From Planctomycetota bacterium (GTDB lineage Bacteria; Planctomycetota; SZUA-567), in the NCBI GenBank assembly GCA_031254915.1, contig JAIRTL010000123.1, forward strand, positions 37,759-101,758: DNA of 64,000 nt. The letters are read 5' to 3'. Shown piece by piece: positions 7,806-16,690 of the stretch. Below the pieces are notes generated by a model, which was not told the origin of the DNA, did not search any database, and was given only the letters and a program-made list of their open reading frames with translations. Numbering within the stretch: the first letter of the stretch is position 1; every line of letters starts with the position of its first letter. The position numbers and the translations under genes are program-made.

Positions 7806-10754
7806 TCAGTCCGATTCCGCCGAGTGCGCGGCCCGGCGTTTTCGATAAACGGCGCACAGTATCGCCGGCAATGACAGGAGACTGGCGAACAGCACCCAGG
7901 TCAGGGCGAAAATCGTCAGCCTACCCATGCTGGCCACGCCCTCGTAGCCGCTGATCGCCAAGGATCCGAATCCGCACATGCTTGTGAGCGACGTGACCAC
8001 AAGCGCCCTGCCGGTATCGGTGACGATCGTTTTGGCGCTGAAGTCGGATTCGAAAAAGCGTTCCGTCAGGTGGATGCCGTTGTCGACGCCGAGTCCGATG
8101 ATGATCGGCACAGCGAGAATATTGACGAAATTGAAGTGCATCCCGAAGCCGCTCATGAATCCGAATAGAAGAAGAAGGCCAAGAACCAGCGGCGCCAGAC
8201 TCCAGAGCGCCCTGATCGGGTTCCGGTAATAGAAGACGAGCAGGACGACCGCGCAAATCGCGAAGACGGCGATCGATACGCGGCGGAAGTCGGTTTTGAC
8301 GATGGAGGCGAGTTCGTGCGCGAGGATCGCCATGCCGACAAGCACCGGCTCGCCTTCCAGGGATTCTTCGCCGTCGGATATGCCCAACCGCGAACGCACC
8401 GCCGACAGCCAGTTGTCGTCCACAAGAGGGTCGCCGGCCTTGGTCGATTCGTCGAGCGGCGGATACACGCTTGTCTTTATGACCCAGCCTGACGGCTCAA
8501 GAACGGTGACGCGCTTGACCTGCTCCTGCCAGTTCAGGGACGGGTCGTGGTACAGGGCGAGGAGCTGTTCGCGGCTGAGTTCGTCGCCCGGGCGCGCCTT
8601 GATCTCCTCGGAGCGCGCTACGGCCGGAGACGCCACCACCGCCGGGAAAACAAGGTCGCGGGGAAGCTCGCGGCGCAGATCGACGACCTGGCGGCGTCGC
8701 GACACGAAGCGCTTGACGTAGCGCCACAGGGGCGTGTCGTCGAAGTCAGTGGGCAGAACGACGCCGTCTCGCTCCAACCTTTCCTGATGCTGCTCCAGGA
8801 GCGCGATCGTGAAGCCGAAGAAATCCTCGTCCAGATCCTCTTCCGCGAGGGCGGCCCGGAAAGTCTCGAGCGCGCGCGGCAGGTTGGCTTCTCGAAGCGC
8901 CGCCAACATGCGCCGCTGACTCGACGGCGGAGGCAGATAGCGAAGAAACGACTCGTAGGCGACAAGAAGCGGCTTCTCCTCGCCGCGCCGGTCCGGCATG
9001 GTGACTGTTTCCAGTTCCCGGCAGGTTGCCTCGAGCCTGGCCGCTTTTTCGAACGCGTCCTCTTCGCTGGCGCCGTACGCGAGAAGCATCAGCGAATTCG
9101 GGTTGCGGTTGGAGAAGGCTCGTGCGATTTCCCCGCCGAGCTCGAACACCCGTTCCGGCGGCCTGAGACTGGAAATGCGTTCGTCGAAAAGCAACGCGTC
9201 GGGCCAGCCGAGCAGGCGGACAGCCGCGAGGACGACGCAAAGACCGGTAAGCGAAAGCGCCACGCCCCTCCGGCGTTCGACCCAGTCGCCAAGACGGGAG
9301 AGGCCGAGGCCGGCGGGGCGCAACGTCGCCGCGCGTTCGCCTTTTTCGCGGTAGCGCCACGACAGGAGCGCCGGCAGGACGAAAAGCATCACCGGACACG
9401 ACATGGCGATTCCGGAGCCGGCGAGAACACCGAATTCGGCGAGCTGGCTGAACCGCGTATCGAGAAGCGAGAGGAAGGCGATGGCGGTTGTGACCATGCC
9501 GATGATGACGCCCCAACCGGTGTTTTCCAGAGCGATCTCGAAGGCTGACTCGAGCTCCATCCCGGCGGACCGCTCGTTGATGTAGCGGTTGTAGATGTGG
9601 ATGGCGTAGTCGATGCCGAGCGCGACAAGCACGGCAGCGAAGGCGGCGGAGATGATGTTCAACTGCCCGAACATCAGCCAGCCGACGCCGATCGTCCACG
9701 AGACGACCATGACCAGAGGAATGCCGATGTAGAGGAGAACGCCGAAACGCTTGAACACGAGGCCGAACAGCGCGAGAACGCCGATCAGGCTGGTGAGAAG
9801 CGTCTCGAACAGATTCGAATTGACGTGGCTGGTGTAGCGGACAGCGGCCTCGTAGCCGCCGCCGAATTCGACCCGGATCGACGGCCTAGCCGCGTCCGGA
9901 ACCATTTCACCGTAGATGCGTTCCGTGGTCTCGCGGATAAGGGCGGTGATCTGGTAGGAAAAGTCGATGCTCTGCGCCGGGCGATCGGGCTGGATGACGG
10001 CGAGAAGCATGGTGTTGTTCTTGTCGACAAGGTAACCGCCCGCGGGCGCGCCGCCGGTGTCGCCGACGCCGTAACGGAACATCGCGCGCTGGAAAACGCT
10101 TCCGAGTCCGATGGCGTCGAGGAGAATCAACTCGTCCATATCCACCGCGGAGGAGACGCTGCTGGTCGTCAACCGCCGGACATTGGCGACGGAACGCCGA
10201 ATCGCGTCGGGTTCGAGCAACTCCTTGACGCGGAGAATTTCCTCGTCGCCGACCAGGAGGAGCCCGAACGACGGCAACGCCTCATAAAGCAGATAATCCT
10301 TGTCCTCGGGGCGGAATTTGCGCGAAAATGCGCCCTGAATGCGTTCGTCCTCGAGAAGCTCATCCACCACGGCGTCGGCGACGCGGCCGGCCATATCCAC
10401 ATAGGCGGCGCGCGCCTGGCGGCGTGCCTCGACGGCAGCCGGTTCGCCAAGGGACGGATCAGCCCGCAACGCCCGCGCCGACGGTTCCCGTTCCGTCTCG
10501 TTGCCGATATGGAACACCACCACCGACTCGTCTATCGAATCGAAATCGGTGACCGCGCGGGTGAAGTCGCGGGAAGCGCGCACATCCTGGGGGAGCATGC
10601 CGGAGATGTCGAATGGAGCGTGCAGGCCGCCGTGGAAATAACTGATGATCGGGGGCGTCCAGGACGCGATCGTCAGGCCAAGCGCAATCCAAAGCACCAA
10701 CCGGTGCCTGCGGCAGGCGAAACGCGCTATTCCCCGCAATAACTGCTTGCGCAT
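7806..10754 (-). CDS. RND-superfamily (MMPL-type) exporter
   Basis: This 982-residue inner-membrane protein has the duplicated RND layout: one N-terminal membrane segment, a large periplasmic domain (about 50-300), a five-helix bundle containing ALGIDYAIHIYNRY near residue 390, a second helix near 490, a second periplasmic domain (about 520-800) and a final bundle containing GLGVDNGIHLTERF near residue 905. The paired GxxxDxxIH motifs are the conserved proton-relay region of MMPL and HpnN-like proteins. It starts 2 nt after the stop of the upstream lipoprotein gene and precedes a LolA-like gene. This suggests a lipid or lipoprotein export system; the cargo is unknown. Confidence 0.9.
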   Translation of the reverse strand: MRKQLLRGIARFACRRHRLVLWIALGLTIASWTPPIISYFHGGLHAPFDISGMLPQDVRASRDFTRAVTDFDSIDESVVVFHIGNETEREPSARALRADPSLGEPAAVEARRQARAAYVDMAGRVADAVVDELLEDERIQGAFSRKFRPEDKDYLLYEALPSFGLLLVGDEEILRVKELLEPDAIRRSVANVRRLTTSSVSSAVDMDELILLDAIGLGSVFQRAMFRYGVGDTGGAPAGGYLVDKNNTMLLAVIQPDRPAQSIDFSYQITALIRETTERIYGEMVPDAARPSIRVEFGGGYEAAVRYTSHVNSNLFETLLTSLIGVLALFGLVFKRFGVLLYIGIPLVMVVSWTIGVGWLMFGQLNIISAAFAAVLVALGIDYAIHIYNRYINERSAGMELESAFEIALENTGWGVIIGMVTTAIAFLSLLDTRFSQLAEFGVLAGSGIAMSCPVMLFVLPALLSWRYREKGERAATLRPAGLGLSRLGDWVERRRGVALSLTGLCVVLAAVRLLGWPDALLFDERISSLRPPERVFELGGEIARAFSNRNPNSLMLLAYGASEEDAFEKAARLEATCRELETVTMPDRRGEEKPLLVAYESFLRYLPPPSSQRRMLAALREANLPRALETFRAALAEEDLDEDFFGFTIALLEQHQERLERDGVVLPTDFDDTPLWRYVKRFVSRRRQVVDLRRELPRDLVFPAVVASPAVARSEEIKARPGDELSREQLLALYHDPSLNWQEQVKRVTVLEPSGWVIKTSVYPPLDESTKAGDPLVDDNWLSAVRSRLGISDGEESLEGEPVLVGMAILAHELASIVKTDFRRVSIAVFAICAVVLLVFYYRNPIRALWSLAPLVLGLLLLFGFMSGFGMHFNFVNILAVPIIIGLGVDNGIHLTERFFESDFSAKTIVTDTGRALVVTSLTSMCGFGSLAISGYEGVASMGRLTIFALTWVLFASLLSLPAILCAVYRKRRAAHSAESD

Positions 10755-10756
10755 TG

Positions 10757-11695
10757 TTACATGATCCCCCCGGCGCCATACGCCTGGGGAGCGGCGGCCA
10801 GGGGATCGTCGTAGGCGGGCATGTCGGTGGAGGCGTCCATATCGTCCATGCGCGCGTCGGTGAGCGGCAGATAGCGAGTGTCTTCGGAGGCGGCGAGATC
10901 GAAGTCCTCGTCGTAGACTATGGCGTTGCCGTCGACCGACTTGAAGTGCAGTTCCATCATCCGCCGTTCGCGAGGCCAGGACAGGGTCATGAGGAACGGA
11001 AACGCCGCCGAATCCGCTGCCTGTCTTCCGCGCGCGGCGCGACCGCCGGCGAGCGGGCGATAATCGCCGAACGTCTTGACGAGGATCGGCTGGCCCGCAA
11101 CGTCGAGCTGGGTGACGGAGACTAGGAGGCCGTTACGGGAATTGATGGCGAGACGCAGGCGCGGACGGCCTTCCGGCACGTCCTCGTCCAGGATGATGTT
11201 GCCGGAACGGTCGCGGCCGCCTTCGACGTGACGCCAGCGCTTCAGAAGAAGCGAGGCGTCGGGACGAAGCATCTGGCGAAGCACTTCGTCCGGATCGAAG
11301 CGGAAGGCGAAATATTGGAGATCGGAAACTTTCCCGTGATACAGCGTTTTCTGGGTCGGAACGTAGAAGCCGATGTCGTCGCCGATTTTGACGACGTCGA
11401 AAGCCTGAATCGTGCCGGCGAGTTTGTCCCCCCTGATGCGCAGACGGTCGCCCTCGTCGGCAACCACGTCGGCGTTCACGGTCAGGCCAAAGTTGCCGGG
11501 GGAGTCGACGATGCGCATCGTCCCCTTGCCCGCGAGACTGCTCAGACTTGTGCGCGATTCCACCGCCTGACTGACCAGAATGTCCGGAGCCTCGGCGGGA
11601 TCGGGGGGCCGACGCACCGCGGCATCGTTTGACGAACGGCAGCCCACGAGTCCCAACAGCAGGGCCATCGACATAATTAACGCTGATCCGCGCAT
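10757..11695 (-). CDS. Outer membrane lipoprotein with LolA/LolB-like fold
   Basis: The product is about 312 residues. It begins with a lipoprotein signal peptide ending in LLLGLVGC, so the mature N-terminus would be the lipidated cysteine near residue 19. The body (LAGKGTMRIVD, GDDIGFYVPTQKTLYHG, FDPDEVLRQML) resembles LolB/LppX-like lipid-binding lipoproteins. I chose the ATG at 11695, preceded by GGGAG, because an upstream in-frame ATG would hide the signal peptide. It is followed directly by the RND exporter gene and then by a periplasmic LolA-like gene. The three plausibly form one envelope transport system: outer-membrane acceptor, inner-membrane pump and periplasmic carrier. The role is inferred. 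Confidence 0.75.
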   Translation of the reverse strand: MRGSALIMSMALLLGLVGCRSSNDAAVRRPPDPAEAPDILVSQAVESRTSLSSLAGKGTMRIVDSPGNFGLTVNADVVADEGDRLRIRGDKLAGTIQAFDVVKIGDDIGFYVPTQKTLYHGKVSDLQYFAFRFDPDEVLRQMLRPDASLLLKRWRHVEGGRDRSGNIILDEDVPEGRPRLRLAINSRNGLLVSVTQLDVAGQPILVKTFGDYRPLAGGRAARGRQAADSAAFPFLMTLSWPRERRMMELHFKSVDGNAIVYDEDFDLAASEDTRYLPLTDARMDDMDASTDMPAYDDPLAAAPQAYGAGGIM

Positions 11696-11862
11696 AGACA
11701 ACTCCCGTGCACAACAAACGGCATTCATTAAAATCCCGGGCGGCGTCTCGACGTCAACCCGGGTCGTACGACAAAAAGTGTATGGTTTTCCCAATTCGGC
11801 ACAAGTGAATTCAGGAATTTTTATCGACACTTACATCAAACGGGCGCGCCGAAAATTCGCGA

Positions 11863-12351
11863 TTACATACGAACAAAACTCCATGCGAGCGTTCGTTCGC
11901 GGTCGTACGGCATAAAGCCGTGGAACGGACGGGGATCATTGTCGAAAACCAGCGGCAGGAAATGTCGGTCCCCTTCCCACATCGGAAGCGACGACAACCC
12001 CGCCAAAGGCGCCCAGGAAAGAGGTCCCTCGGCGCTCGACTCGCGCGGCCGGCCGGAAAACCCGTCGATCAAAAACACGAACCCGAGCCAGTCCTCTCCC
12101 TTCGGTCCGAAATTCGTCCAGTTCACGGTGCCGCGAAGCCGCATCGACGCAACCTCTATTCCCGCCTCTTCGCGAATCTCCCTGATCATGCAGGTTGCCG
12201 CGTCCTCGTCGCGCCGCATCTTGCCGCCCAGGCCGTTGTACTTGCCGAACTGATCGTCATGGGCCCGCGCATTTCTCAGCACCATCAGCACTTCATCGCC
12301 GTTGGGCGACAAGACATAGCCAAGCGTACCGACAATCGGGGTATATTTCAT
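11863..12351 (-). CDS. Nudix hydrolase (MutT/8-oxo-dGTP diphosphatase-like)
   Basis: The Nudix box is complete: GGKMRRDEDAATCMIREIRE followed directly by EAG, around residues 48-70 of a 162-residue protein. Nudix enzymes hydrolyse nucleoside diphosphates linked to another moiety. The closest type appears to be the MTH1/YtkD-like 8-oxo-dGTP diphosphatases, based on the GYVLSPNGDEVLMVLRN start and overall size, but the substrate is not proven. The ATG at 12351 begins the conserved domain. An open frame extends further upstream but only through the dispersed repeat (copy A), which I reject as coding. The gene is separated from the lipoprotein gene by about 170 nt. Confidence 0.9.
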   Translation of the reverse strand: MKYTPIVGTLGYVLSPNGDEVLMVLRNARAHDDQFGKYNGLGGKMRRDEDAATCMIREIREEAGIEVASMRLRGTVNWTNFGPKGEDWLGFVFLIDGFSGRPRESSAEGPLSWAPLAGLSSLPMWEGDRHFLPLVFDNDPRPFHGFMPYDRERTLAWSFVRM

Positions 12352-12395
12352 TGGCAAACCTTTTATACTGTAAGCGCCTTGAAATTGTACTTCCC

Positions 12396-12488
12396 CGAAC
12401 TGTGCGCGGCTAGCAAAGCTCCCGGGAAACGAATGTGGAATGGAGCAACCCGCACCCCCCGTTTTCACAATTTCGAGCTGCGCACAGC
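12396..12488 (+). repeat. Dispersed repeat, copy A
   Basis: One of six related copies in the window. The right part matches the others well (GAATGTGGAA, then a C-rich stretch, then TTTTCACAATTTCG and a GCGCACAG end). The left part is diverged. It lies in the gap between the Nudix gene and the small gene at 12648. No transposase is associated. Confidence 0.8.
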
Positions 12489-12647
12489 TTTGCGATTGCA
12501 GCGTTTCAATAATAGTGGACCCTTTGCTTCTGAGCGTCTCACGGGAAGCCGCCACGCCTGAAAACGCGGGACTGGGTCACTGATTTCAGGAAGCGCTTTT
12601 GCAATGCGGGAGAGGAACGAATGACGACGGCATGGAGGGGGATTGGA

Positions 12648-12851
12648 TTATTCCAGATTGAAACCCATTTCCTTGGCGACCGTCATCACTCTTTGAATGA
12701 CAACCGGATTGTCCGGCGACGCATCGTCGTACATATCGGGATCGATACCCTTCATGATGAGCTTGATCTTGGTCGGGGCGACAAGGCCTTTGTCGCCCTT
12801 TGTACGCAATTCGATCAACCTCGTGATCAGCGATTTGATCTTTCCGGGCAT
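12648..12851 (-). CDS. Small protein of unknown function (67 aa)
   Basis: I do not recognise this 67-residue product. It has mixed charge and no membrane segment. The N-terminal half (KIKSLITRLIELRTKGDKG) looks helical, and the second half (IKLIMKGIDPDMYDDASPD) leads into a helical tail. Natural composition and a plausible minus-strand promoter (TTGACA-17-CACAAT, 13028-13056) support a real gene with a leader of about 170 nt. It stands alone, with a repeat-containing gap on one side and a 362-nt gap on the other. Confidence 0.65.
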   Translation of the reverse strand: MPGKIKSLITRLIELRTKGDKGLVAPTKIKLIMKGIDPDMYDDASPDNPVVIQRVMTVAKEMGFNLE

Positions 12852-13213
12852 GGCGCGTTCCAGTTACCTTTTACATAAAGGCGCTTTTCGGTTCGGACAA
12901 TGCGCTGCCTACGCATAAGCAAATCTCGCGCGACCCGCCAACAAAAATCCTCCTCCAGCCATGCCTTCGCGGCAATGGAGACGGAAAAGGGGTACGCGAA
13001 TCAGCGTCGATGCATTGACCGCATCATATTGTGTCGGCGTTATCCCTTCGTGTCAACAACAATAATAATCCGAGCTTGTCGCACCATCAGGCGTATTGAC
13101 CAACCGCGAAGGCGTATCGAAGCCGGCGGTTTTCCAATATCGCGGAAACGGACAGCGTTGCGTCCGCTTGTCGCAGTCGCGCCGCTGCCCATTTGCCGTG
13201 ATTTCAGATTTTT
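12852..13213. other. Intergenic gap between two minus-strand genes
   Basis: This 362-nt stretch has no supported gene. It holds a candidate minus-strand promoter for the 67-aa gene. Nothing else is recognised, and no clear terminator follows the 1007-residue gene. Confidence 0.5.
13028..13056 (-). promoter_or_regulatory. Candidate sigma70-type promoter
   Basis: On the minus strand, TTGACA (13051-13056) is separated by 17 nt from CACAAT (13028-13033). It points toward the 67-aa gene starting at 12851. Confidence 0.45.
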
Positions 13214-16200
13214 TTACCGTCTCGCCGCGCTCGCCGCCTGAACCGTTCTTCCCGAAGCCGGCAATTGCAGTTTCTGATCGGGATAAATCATCGGATTGCC
13301 GCGCCGATCCTTTTTCAGTTTGTTTTCACGGATAACCCAGTCGATCACCTCCGGATCCCGGCTGCCAAGCACGCGATACACGACTTGCGCCACGCCTTCG
13401 CCTTTTTTCACCATCGCGGTCTGGCCCCGCCCGCGATTCTGGGAAGCCAGAGCGCCTGCCGGGGCACCGGCCTGAATTGGAGCGGGGGGAGGAGCGGTCC
13501 TGACGGCGGCGCTGGTCTGGACGCTTTGCTGGCGGCTTGGCCGAAGCGCCATCTGCGCATCCTCCTGAACATAGCGTTCGCGGTTCTGGGCAAACACGTG
13601 ATTGATCGCGCCCCCCGGATCGCGGACGCCGTTCCGATGGAGGCGACCGTCCGGTCTGACCGGCCCGGAGAGCGACGCGGCGTCCTCGACCCGTATCGGA
13701 TCGGAGTTCCCAGGCGACGAAGCGCTCGGGCGCACGGCGACGACGGGCGATCGCCCGAGTTTTTCCAGCTTTATGTTCGCCGCCTGCATCGCCACTTCCA
13801 TATCGGCCATCCTGCTCTTCACGACTTGGTTTTCGTCGTCGAGGCTCTTCGCGCGCTCCCGCCATTCGCTCAGTTCCTGCAGGTTCACGGCGGCGGCGCG
13901 CTCCAAGTCGCCCGCCTTCATCCAGTGGACCATGGGGAGGAACACCATCATCACGGAAGCCGCGGCGGCAAGACAATAGCCGACAGCCACTTTTCTCCCC
14001 GCTCGCTTCGCCTTGCGGCGGAGTTCCTCCTCGTCCTCGGCCTGGCGTTCCACCGCGAGGACGAGTTCGTCACGCTCGTTCTGGAGCGGCGGCAGGACAT
14101 CCTCCACCAATTCATTGTAGGCTTTGCGCAAATCCTCGTATTCCTTGTACAGCCTTTCGTGCTCGCCATACAGGCCGTTAAGCCGGGCAAGCTCCGCGTC
14201 GGCCCTCGCCTTTTCGCCGCGGACCGACTTCAATTCCAGATTGAGCGCGCGGGTCTTTTCGCCCGCGTTTTGCAATTTTCTCTCCGACTCGCGCGCCATC
14301 GCCTCGCGGGCTTCAATTTCGGCATCCCTTTCCGTCACGCGCGCCTCGCCCTCCGCCACGGCGGTCCGGAGTTCGAGCATCCGCTTGGCGAATTCGTCGA
14401 GACGGGACTGGTGTTCGCGGTCCGCCTCCGCGAGCGCCTCCATAACCGCTTCCGAGGCGAATCCGACATCGGGGCTTTCCGGCGTCATGATGATGTGGCG
14501 CGCTTCCTCGTATTCTTCGCAATCCCCGCAGGCGTCGCATTCCGGGACCGCCGGGGTAAGCGCCTTGAGGAGGGACAGACCGACCAGGGGCGGCGCCAGA
14601 GCGGCGTCATCTTCCGACTCCGCGACGTCAGCACGCTCCCCGGCACGTTCTTCGATCTTGCCCTTGATGTCGTCCATCGACAGAAGCCGCAGCCCGAATT
14701 CCCGCTCGCCCGAATCGTACGCCCATTCCTCGTCGAGCGCATCGGGCGCGCGGAAAAGAATGACGTTCGCATCCGCTTCTTCGGCCGCCGGCGTTTCGGC
14801 CTGCGATTCGTCCACGGCCTGATCCGCTTCCTCAATTTCATCCGTCACTTCGGAAGTTTCTGCGCTTGATTCCGGAAGCGCCGCCGAGTCAACTTCAAAA
14901 CGTTCTTCCCCGGAGAACGAGGCTATATCGCCGCAAGCGACGATCATGGCGAAATCCCCCGCCTCGCCGCCATCGTGAGTTGTGGACGGTTCAGGCATGG
15001 AAGCGTCTTGCGCTCCCGCTTCGCCATGATCCGTAACCATTGCCGGCGATTCATCGACGACGTCCCTGGCGGATTCTTCTTCCTTTTCCTCGACAGGCTC
15101 GACGTCGTCCTTCGCCTCCGGCGTTTTCGTCCCGGAGGCGATCGGGACGACTTCCTCGCTCCGCGCGACAACCTCGCCGAAGTCGGTCGTTCCTTCGGAC
15201 AATGCCGCCGGCTCGGCTTTGCCCGCATGCGGCAGTTCGACGGAAAGCGTCTCCGTCCCCTCTTTCGCCGACATGACGATTTCCGGCAAATCGATTCCCA
15301 CGGACGCAGCCGGAGAGGTGGAGCGTTTGGCATTCTTCCGGCGCTTTTTTTCTGCCCTCTCCCGACGCCGGCGCTCCTTGCGTCCAGGCTTGGACGCGTC
15401 CTTCGCCTGATCCGGCTCGAACCGGAGCTTGCCCGGAAGGCCGGGGACGGTCGCGGACTGGCCGGCGAGAATGACGGAGTGCGTTTCCTCGAGATTTCTG
15501 ATCGCCTGCTCGAGCGAAGGACGCGAGGTATGGTCATAGGCTTCGGAAACTGATCCCGGCATGTAGTCGGCGCTTTGCTCGGTCAGGACAGCGCTTTCAT
15601 CGTCAACCGCCGACACGTCGGACGCCGGTTCCACTTCCGCGCCCGGCGCTGCCGCTTCCTGCGGATGCCCGGCGGCGTTTCCCGCTCCGGATGACGTCCC
15701 GGGAGATGCGAGAGCGGCGGCCGATTCCTCGCCGAGTGGATACGCTTCGACGCACGACGCGTCCTCGGATTGATCCTCTCCCGTCGCCGGCGAATCGACC
15801 GGCGCATCGCCGGGCGCCAACGCGCCGTCCAGGGAACTCCAGATTTTGCTCCAGATGCTCCTGTCCGGCGCATCGGCATGCGGTCCGCCGCCCTTTACGC
15901 GCAACAGCGACGCCCCTTCCGTTTCGCCTATGGTGATTTCCGCAACCGACTCCCCGCCGGCGGCGGGTGTTTCCGCTTCATCGCCGGGGATTTCGGCCAT
16001 GATGTCGAAATCGACCGTTTCAACCGAGTCGTCCTCGGAAACGACGAAAAAGACCGCGTCATCACCGGCGGCGGCGGAGGACTTTTCCGTCCAGTCTTCG
16101 CCCTCGGCGGCGGCCTTGAGCAGACCAAGCATTTCGCTGCGGAGCGGTTCGTCACGGCTGTCGGCCAGAACCCTGAGGCTTTCCATGCTGTATCCGCGGG

Positions 16201-16237
16201 CCTGGTACTTTTTAATTATGTCCTTGGCGTTCCTCAT
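13214..16237 (-). CDS. Large acidic membrane protein with coiled coil and C-terminal LysM-like domain
   Basis: The 1007-residue product has no full-length family I recognise. Residues 1-540 are acidic and low-complexity (many Glu, Ala, Ser, Asp), probably disordered, with one basic patch (GRKERRRRERAEKKRRKNAK) near 290. A long coiled coil follows (about 600-745), then a single membrane helix (VGYCLAAAASVMMVFLPMVHW, about 757-780), another short coiled coil and a Pro/Gln-rich linker. The last 65 residues (VVYRVLGSRDPEVIDWVIRENKLKKD, ending IYPDQKLQLP) look like a LysM-type peptidoglycan-binding module. Topology would put the acidic half in the cytoplasm and LysM in the periplasm. The start has GGAGG 5 nt before ATG. 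Confidence 0.8.
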   Translation of the reverse strand: MRNAKDIIKKYQARGYSMESLRVLADSRDEPLRSEMLGLLKAAAEGEDWTEKSSAAAGDDAVFFVVSEDDSVETVDFDIMAEIPGDEAETPAAGGESVAEITIGETEGASLLRVKGGGPHADAPDRSIWSKIWSSLDGALAPGDAPVDSPATGEDQSEDASCVEAYPLGEESAAALASPGTSSGAGNAAGHPQEAAAPGAEVEPASDVSAVDDESAVLTEQSADYMPGSVSEAYDHTSRPSLEQAIRNLEETHSVILAGQSATVPGLPGKLRFEPDQAKDASKPGRKERRRRERAEKKRRKNAKRSTSPAASVGIDLPEIVMSAKEGTETLSVELPHAGKAEPAALSEGTTDFGEVVARSEEVVPIASGTKTPEAKDDVEPVEEKEEESARDVVDESPAMVTDHGEAGAQDASMPEPSTTHDGGEAGDFAMIVACGDIASFSGEERFEVDSAALPESSAETSEVTDEIEEADQAVDESQAETPAAEEADANVILFRAPDALDEEWAYDSGEREFGLRLLSMDDIKGKIEERAGERADVAESEDDAALAPPLVGLSLLKALTPAVPECDACGDCEEYEEARHIIMTPESPDVGFASEAVMEALAEADREHQSRLDEFAKRMLELRTAVAEGEARVTERDAEIEAREAMARESERKLQNAGEKTRALNLELKSVRGEKARADAELARLNGLYGEHERLYKEYEDLRKAYNELVEDVLPPLQNERDELVLAVERQAEDEEELRRKAKRAGRKVAVGYCLAAAASVMMVFLPMVHWMKAGDLERAAAVNLQELSEWRERAKSLDDENQVVKSRMADMEVAMQAANIKLEKLGRSPVVAVRPSASSPGNSDPIRVEDAASLSGPVRPDGRLHRNGVRDPGGAINHVFAQNRERYVQEDAQMALRPSRQQSVQTSAAVRTAPPPAPIQAGAPAGALASQNRGRGQTAMVKKGEGVAQVVYRVLGSRDPEVIDWVIRENKLKKDRRGNPMIYPDQKLQLPASGRTVQAASAARR

Positions 16238-16544
16238 GATTTCCTCCGGCCAATGTCAACGGAAGCGGCCATGCGCGCTGTCGGGATAATCCCCAAGGAT
16301 TTATCGACCGATAATCGCAGCTCGTTCAGATAATCTCCGAAAACCCCGCGAATTGCCGGATTCGATCCGGACGGCTCCATGATCGGCTCGTGGCCCAGGG
16401 GAATTTAATTCTCGATTTTTTATCCGATCTCGCGCCAAATTATTGTTGGTCCAAGGACAGGCAACCTCTATATATTGGGAAAGCGTCTCGCTTGCTCCTT
16501 GCCAATCGGCAGAATTAAATGACCCTGCGCCTGGCCGGTCCCGC

Positions 16545-16573
16545 TTGACAGGGACGGGGGCGGATATTAGTAT
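16545..16573 (+). promoter_or_regulatory. Promoter for the cheA operon
   Basis: A perfect -35 TTGACA (16545-16550) is followed by a 17-nt spacer and TAGTAT (16568-16573). Transcription should start near 16580, giving a leader of about 110 nt before cheA. Confidence 0.6.
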
Positions 16574-16578
16574 GAAAG

Positions 16579-16646
16579 GCGACAGCCTCGGAGCTAAGAC
16601 AAGGCTTCGGCGCAAACGCCGGCGTCCACGCAGCGAAGCGTCGACA
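16579..16646 (+). ncRNA. Candidate structured 5' leader of cheA
   Basis: Three successive hairpins can be drawn downstream of the predicted start: AGCCT/AGGCT (16584-16606), CGGCG-CAAA-CGCCG (16608-16621) and an 8-bp stem with one mismatch and an AGCGAA loop (16624-16645). It does not fit the c-di-GMP-I consensus. It may be a regulatory leader of an unassigned class, or simple GC-rich pairing. Confidence 0.3.
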
Positions 16647-16690
16647 GCTAATCGATTTGACCGCCCTACATTATAGAATGCGGCGATACG

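Larger units (their letters stand above)
16238..16690. other. Divergent regulatory gap upstream of cheA
   Basis: This 453-nt gap separates two divergent genes. It contains the cheA promoter and a possible structured leader. It also contains an interrupted palindrome at 16301-16314 (TTATCG-AC-CGATAA) that could be an operator for the minus-strand gene. Confidence 0.6.

Noticed and set aside
8547..9548. Long antisense open frame inside the RND exporter gene
   Set aside because: It is the complement of a well-supported membrane protein gene, is Arg/Gln/Glu-rich and has no recognisable domain; GC-rich sequence commonly keeps such frames open.
12352..12555. N-terminal extension of the Nudix protein
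   Set aside because: The open frame extends upstream only by reading through repeat copy A; the conserved domain begins at the ATG at 12351.
16579..16690. c-di-GMP-I riboswitch upstream of cheA
   Set aside because: The required GGCAAACC and GACGCAAAGCC-type blocks are not present in the right order, so only a generic structured leader is reported.
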